Source: Desulfobaccales bacterium (lineage in GTDB: Bacteria > Desulfobacterota > Desulfobaccia > Desulfobaccales > 0-14-0-80-60-11). Taken from it: DNA of 8,331 nt. This document shows positions 5,694-8,331 of the stretch, one piece after another. The notes under the pieces were generated by a model, which ran no database searches, was not told the DNA's origin, and worked only from the letters and a program-made list of their open reading frames with translations. The position numbers and the translations under genes were made by a program. Numbering within the stretch: position 1 is the first letter of the stretch; each line of letters starts with the position of its first letter. The DNA is taken from assembly GCA_041648175.1 (NCBI GenBank), contig JBAZPO010000037.1:1-8331 (forward strand). The letters are read 5' to 3'.

Positions 5694-8045
5694 ATGCGCA
5701 AGTTAACCATTATTGTTCTGCTCCTGGCTGCGGTCCTGCTCGGTTTTTCCTCCGCCGCCTCCCCGCGGGTCGCGCTGGTCTTGAGCGGCGGGGTAGCGGC
5801 GCGCGGCCTCTCCGAGATCGGGGTCATCAAGGCGCTGGAAGAGGCGGGGATCCCGGTCGATTATGTGGCCGGCACCAGCATGGGGGCGGTTCTCGGCAGC
5901 TTGCTGGCGCAGGGCTACAGCGCCGACGAGATCGGGGCGATCGTCCGTTCGATCGACTGGCTGCAGGCCTTTGTCCAGGCCAGTGACTATCAGAATTTAC
6001 TCTTCGGCGAAAAAGAGAACTACGGCAAATATTTGCTTAACCTGGAATTGGACGGTTTTAAGCCGCTGATCCCCAAGAGCCTGATCAACGCGCAGAAGCC
6101 ATCGGTCATTTTTACCGGCATCTCGTTGCGCGCCCTGGAGATCAACGATTTTGATAAGCTTAAGGTCCCTTTTCGCGCCAATGCCACCGATTTGGAGTCT
6201 GGCGATGAGGTGGTCTTTAGCTCCGGCTACCTGCCTAAAGTGCTGCAAGCCTCCAGCGCCGTGCCGCTGATGTTCCCGCCGGTCGAGCTGGACGGGCGCC
6301 TGCTGATCGATGGCGGGGCGGTCAATAACCTGCCGGTCAACTTGGTTCGCGAATTCCAGCCGGACGTGATCGTCGCCGTCAACCTGGGGGGCGGGCTGAA
6401 AAAGAAGCGAGAGCTTAACTCGATCATCGCCATCCTGAACCAGAACCTCGCTTTTCTTCAGCGCGAAACGGTCGCGAAGCATCGCCAGGAGGCCGATATC
6501 CTGATCGAGCCGCAGATCGACGCCTACAGTTTCTCCGACTTCGACAAGCTTGACGAGATCATCGAAGTTGGTTACCGGGCGGCTAAAGCGCAAATGCCGC
6601 GGCTGCTTAAACTTCTTAAGGCGAAGGGCTATAAACCGGCAGCTAAACAAACGATCAAGAGCCCGGCCGTACCGGTGAAGTCGGTCGCCATTGTCGGGGA
6701 GAGCCTCTATCCGAAGTGGGTGCTTTATGGGCTCCTCTCCAGCGAGGCCAATGCCCCGCTGGATCCGCGGCGGGTTGAGCGGGACCGCCGCGCTCTGGAA
6801 AACAAGTATCTGGGCGATGGTTACGCGCTGGCCAGGGTCGCCAGCTCATTTGAAGCGGAAAGCGGCCGCTTGACCTTTAAGGTCTACGAGGGGAGGATCC
6901 GGCTGGTCGAATTCGTCGGCCGGCGCAACATTAGTGAACTCTACCTGAAGGACAAGATCAAGTATCGGCCGATCTTCAATAAAAAAGAGGTTGAGGAGAA
7001 TATCGACCAGATCTACGCCAGCGGGAACTTTAGCAGCGTCAATTACCGCGCCGTGGCGGGGCCCAGCGGGTACACCCTCCAGTACTTGGTCCAGGAAAAG
7101 AACTACAACAACCTGGCGGTCGGCCTTCATTACGACACCTATGAGCAGCTCTCGCTCCTAGCCGACCTGACTTTAAGCTTCAGCAAGACCAGGAATTTTA
7201 AACAGATCGTCAGCCTGAAGGTCGGCAACGAATACAATTACGAACTGAACACGGAGTTCGCTCCCAATCAGTTCGGCCAGGACCTGATCGGCGGTTTTGA
7301 TCTTTTTTACGGCCTGATCAATCAGGATATTTATGGCGGTACGCAGGTCGCCTCGACCTACGGGATCCTTTCCGCCGGCGGCAGCTTGCGGCTGATCGCC
7401 AATATCGAACCGGTCGGCCAGGTGACCGGCGGCCTGGAGGTTTTCAAGGCTTCTTACCAGCGGCTCTTTTCACTCCTGCCGGACGAGAATATCGCCAAGC
7501 TTTATCTGCGGACCAAGATCGATTCACTGGACAACCCCATCTTGCCCAAAAAAGGGGTGTTGGTCGGCTTGGAATATCAGCAAGGACTCCGTACCCTAGG
7601 GGGAAGTTTCGATTTTACCAAGACGATGCTTGATCTGGCCGGATATCTTCCGGTCCGCGAACAGCAGACCCTCTTTGCCAAAAGCCGGATCTATCTTGGT
7701 AAAGGGAATGTTCCTTTTTCGGAATTCTATCCGCTGGGGGGCGAGGCGACCCTGCTTGGCTACGGCCGGAACCAATTCCTGGGGAAAGATCTGGTCTCGC
7801 TCCGGCTCGGTTACCGCTTTCCGGTCTATGTTCCGGCCAACCAGCTGATCGAGGGGGTATATTTATCCCTGTTACAAGATCTGGGGGTCAGCGGGCTGCA
7901 GGTCGATCAGATCAAATTTGAGAATGTAAAATACGGCAGCGGCGCGGAGATCCAGTTCAACACGATGCTGGGTCTGGCCGGCCGGGCCAATCTCGGCTTC
8001 GGCCAGGCGGCCTATTTCTACTTAGCGGTCGGTAATAACTTCTAG
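5694..8045 (+). CDS. Patatin-like phospholipase with POTRA domains and Omp85 barrel (type Vd autotransporter, PlpD-like)
   Basis: A 783-residue protein. Residues 1-22 are a Sec signal peptide (MRK, hydrophobic core, AASPR). The patatin domain at 25-310 carries the oxyanion loop SGGVAARG (31-38), the nucleophile elbow GTSMG with Ser62, and the second dyad residue Asp206 in IDGGAVNNLP. Two POTRA-like repeats follow, about 327-398 and 400-468, the second with IYASGNFSSVNY. The rest, about 470-783, is an Omp85-type barrel of alternating amphipathic strands: DSLDNPILPKKG is at 610-621, GYRFPV at 706-711, and the chain ends in phenylalanine as outer-membrane proteins do. Known relatives (PlpD, FplA) are surface phospholipases A1/A2, so lipid hydrolysis at the outer surface is likely. 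The start at 5694 is chosen because it yields a clean signal peptide; an in-frame ATG at 5610 lies inside the upstream gene. No Shine-Dalgarno is seen, so translation may be coupled to the lipoprotein gene. Confidence 0.93.
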   Translation: MRKLTIIVLLLAAVLLGFSSAASPRVALVLSGGVAARGLSEIGVIKALEEAGIPVDYVAGTSMGAVLGSLLAQGYSADEIGAIVRSIDWLQAFVQASDYQNLLFGEKENYGKYLLNLELDGFKPLIPKSLINAQKPSVIFTGISLRALEINDFDKLKVPFRANATDLESGDEVVFSSGYLPKVLQASSAVPLMFPPVELDGRLLIDGGAVNNLPVNLVREFQPDVIVAVNLGGGLKKKRELNSIIAILNQNLAFLQRETVAKHRQEADILIEPQIDAYSFSDFDKLDEIIEVGYRAAKAQMPRLLKLLKAKGYKPAAKQTIKSPAVPVKSVAIVGESLYPKWVLYGLLSSEANAPLDPRRVERDRRALENKYLGDGYALARVASSFEAESGRLTFKVYEGRIRLVEFVGRRNISELYLKDKIKYRPIFNKKEVEENIDQIYASGNFSSVNYRAVAGPSGYTLQYLVQEKNYNNLAVGLHYDTYEQLSLLADLTLSFSKTRNFKQIVSLKVGNEYNYELNTEFAPNQFGQDLIGGFDLFYGLINQDIYGGTQVASTYGILSAGGSLRLIANIEPVGQVTGGLEVFKASYQRLFSLLPDENIAKLYLRTKIDSLDNPILPKKGVLVGLEYQQGLRTLGGSFDFTKTMLDLAGYLPVREQQTLFAKSRIYLGKGNVPFSEFYPLGGEATLLGYGRNQFLGKDLVSLRLGYRFPVYVPANQLIEGVYLSLLQDLGVSGLQVDQIKFENVKYGSGAEIQFNTMLGLAGRANLGFGQAAYFYLAVGNNF

Positions 8046-8108
8046 TTAAGGACGAACTTGCTGGTCGAAGCAGTCCCGCCGGCCGGGGACACGGTCAAAG
8101 CAAGATTA

Positions 8109-8117
8109 TGTTATAAT
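8109..8117 (+). promoter_or_regulatory. Extended -10 promoter of ychF (predicted leaderless)
   Basis: TGT followed by a perfect TATAAT (8112-8117). Six bases separate it from the ATG at 8124, so the predicted transcription start is the A of the start codon. There is no clear -35 box; GGGACA at 8086-8091 is 20 bp away and weak. The spacer has no Shine-Dalgarno. Confidence 0.6.
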
Positions 8118-8123
8118 CCCGAC

Positions 8124-8331
8124 ATGGGTTTTACCCTCGGTATCGTCGGTTTGCCTAACGTCGGTAAATCGACCCTTTTTAATCTTCTGGCCCAGGCCAA
8201 AGCGGACGTCTCCAACTATCCGTTCACAACTATTAAGCCGAATGTCGGCGTCGTCGCCGTGCCGGACGAGCGGGTCGCCCAGATCGCCGCGGTCGTTGGC
8301 TCGGCTAAAACCGTTCCGACTGTCATCGGGT
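8124..8331 (+). CDS. ychF: Ribosome-binding ATPase YchF (Obg-like GTPase family), 3' truncated
   Basis: The first 69 residues of a protein normally about 360 long; the window ends mid-gene. The P-loop GLPNVGKST begins at residue 9 and runs directly into LFNLL. Then come NYPFTTIKPNVGVVAVPDER (31-50) and, near the cut end, KTVPTVIG, matching YchF rather than Obg, Era or EngA, which lack this YPF-T-I-PNVG-V-VPD run. YchF binds the ribosome and prefers ATP to GTP because of an altered G4 motif, which lies beyond the window and cannot be checked. The protein is near-universal and is usually a single-copy housekeeping gene. It has its own extended -10 promoter, 78 bp after the patatin gene. No terminator with a T-run is visible between them, so read-through from the operon is possible. 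Confidence 0.95.
   Translation, partial: MGFTLGIVGLPNVGKSTLFNLLAQAKADVSNYPFTTIKPNVGVVAVPDERVAQIAAVVGSAKTVPTVIG

Noticed and set aside
5252..5830. Minus-strand 192-residue reading frame across the lipoprotein/patatin junction
   Set aside because: Antisense shadow of two supported genes; no motif, signal peptide or promoter.
5997..6650. Minus-strand 217-residue reading frame inside the patatin gene
   Set aside because: Antisense to the patatin catalytic domain, with composition rich in D, Q, R and V that mirrors the sense codons; no domain seen.
8072..8089. GTCCC...GGGAC hairpin as a terminator after the patatin gene
   Set aside because: Only a 5-bp outer stem with a poorly paired GC interior and no T-run; not a credible intrinsic terminator.

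Overview
The window reads as chromosomal DNA of a moderately GC-rich bacterium with a two-membrane (diderm) envelope. It encodes a patatin fused to an Omp85-type outer-membrane barrel, a lipoprotein whose lipobox favours the outer membrane, and a FlgD/sorting-type Ig-like C-terminus. No phage, insertion-sequence, CRISPR or RNA-gene signal was seen. The gene mix and the Ig-like tail fit an uncultivated lineage such as Margulisbacteria/Saganbacteria (WOR-1), but that is an impression, not something the sequence proves.

Layout, left to right: (1) the 3' end of a plus-strand gene for an exported protein with a FlgD-like Ig domain (1-323). (2) A minus-strand DUF374 lysophospholipid acyltransferase (310-930), converging on the first gene with a 14-nt tail overlap. 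(3) A 103-bp divergent gap with a 60-bp C/G-rich palindromic element (959-1018) that abuts the promoter of the next gene. (4) A plus-strand B12-binding-domain radical SAM protein (1034-2353). (5) A minus-strand class III adenylate cyclase with a large unassigned N-terminal region (2339-4843), again overlapping its convergent neighbour by 15 nt. (6) A 66-bp divergent gap with a strong extended -10 box. (7) A two-gene operon of a lipoprotein (4910-5689) and a patatin-POTRA-barrel protein of type Vd autotransporter design (5694-8045). (8) The first 69 codons of the ribosome-associated ATPase YchF (8124-8331, cut by the window edge).

The most general signal is in the starts. Four genes on both strands have a TATAAT-like -10 hexamer ending 7-8 nt before a start-codon A. 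That leaves essentially no room for a 5' UTR, and no Shine-Dalgarno sequence is visible at any start in the window. This points to leaderless transcription as a common mode in this organism. Functionally the clearest unit is the lipoprotein/patatin-barrel pair, probably an outer-membrane lipase secretion module. The acyltransferase next to a radical SAM gene hints at lipid chemistry, but those two are divergent and need not be linked.
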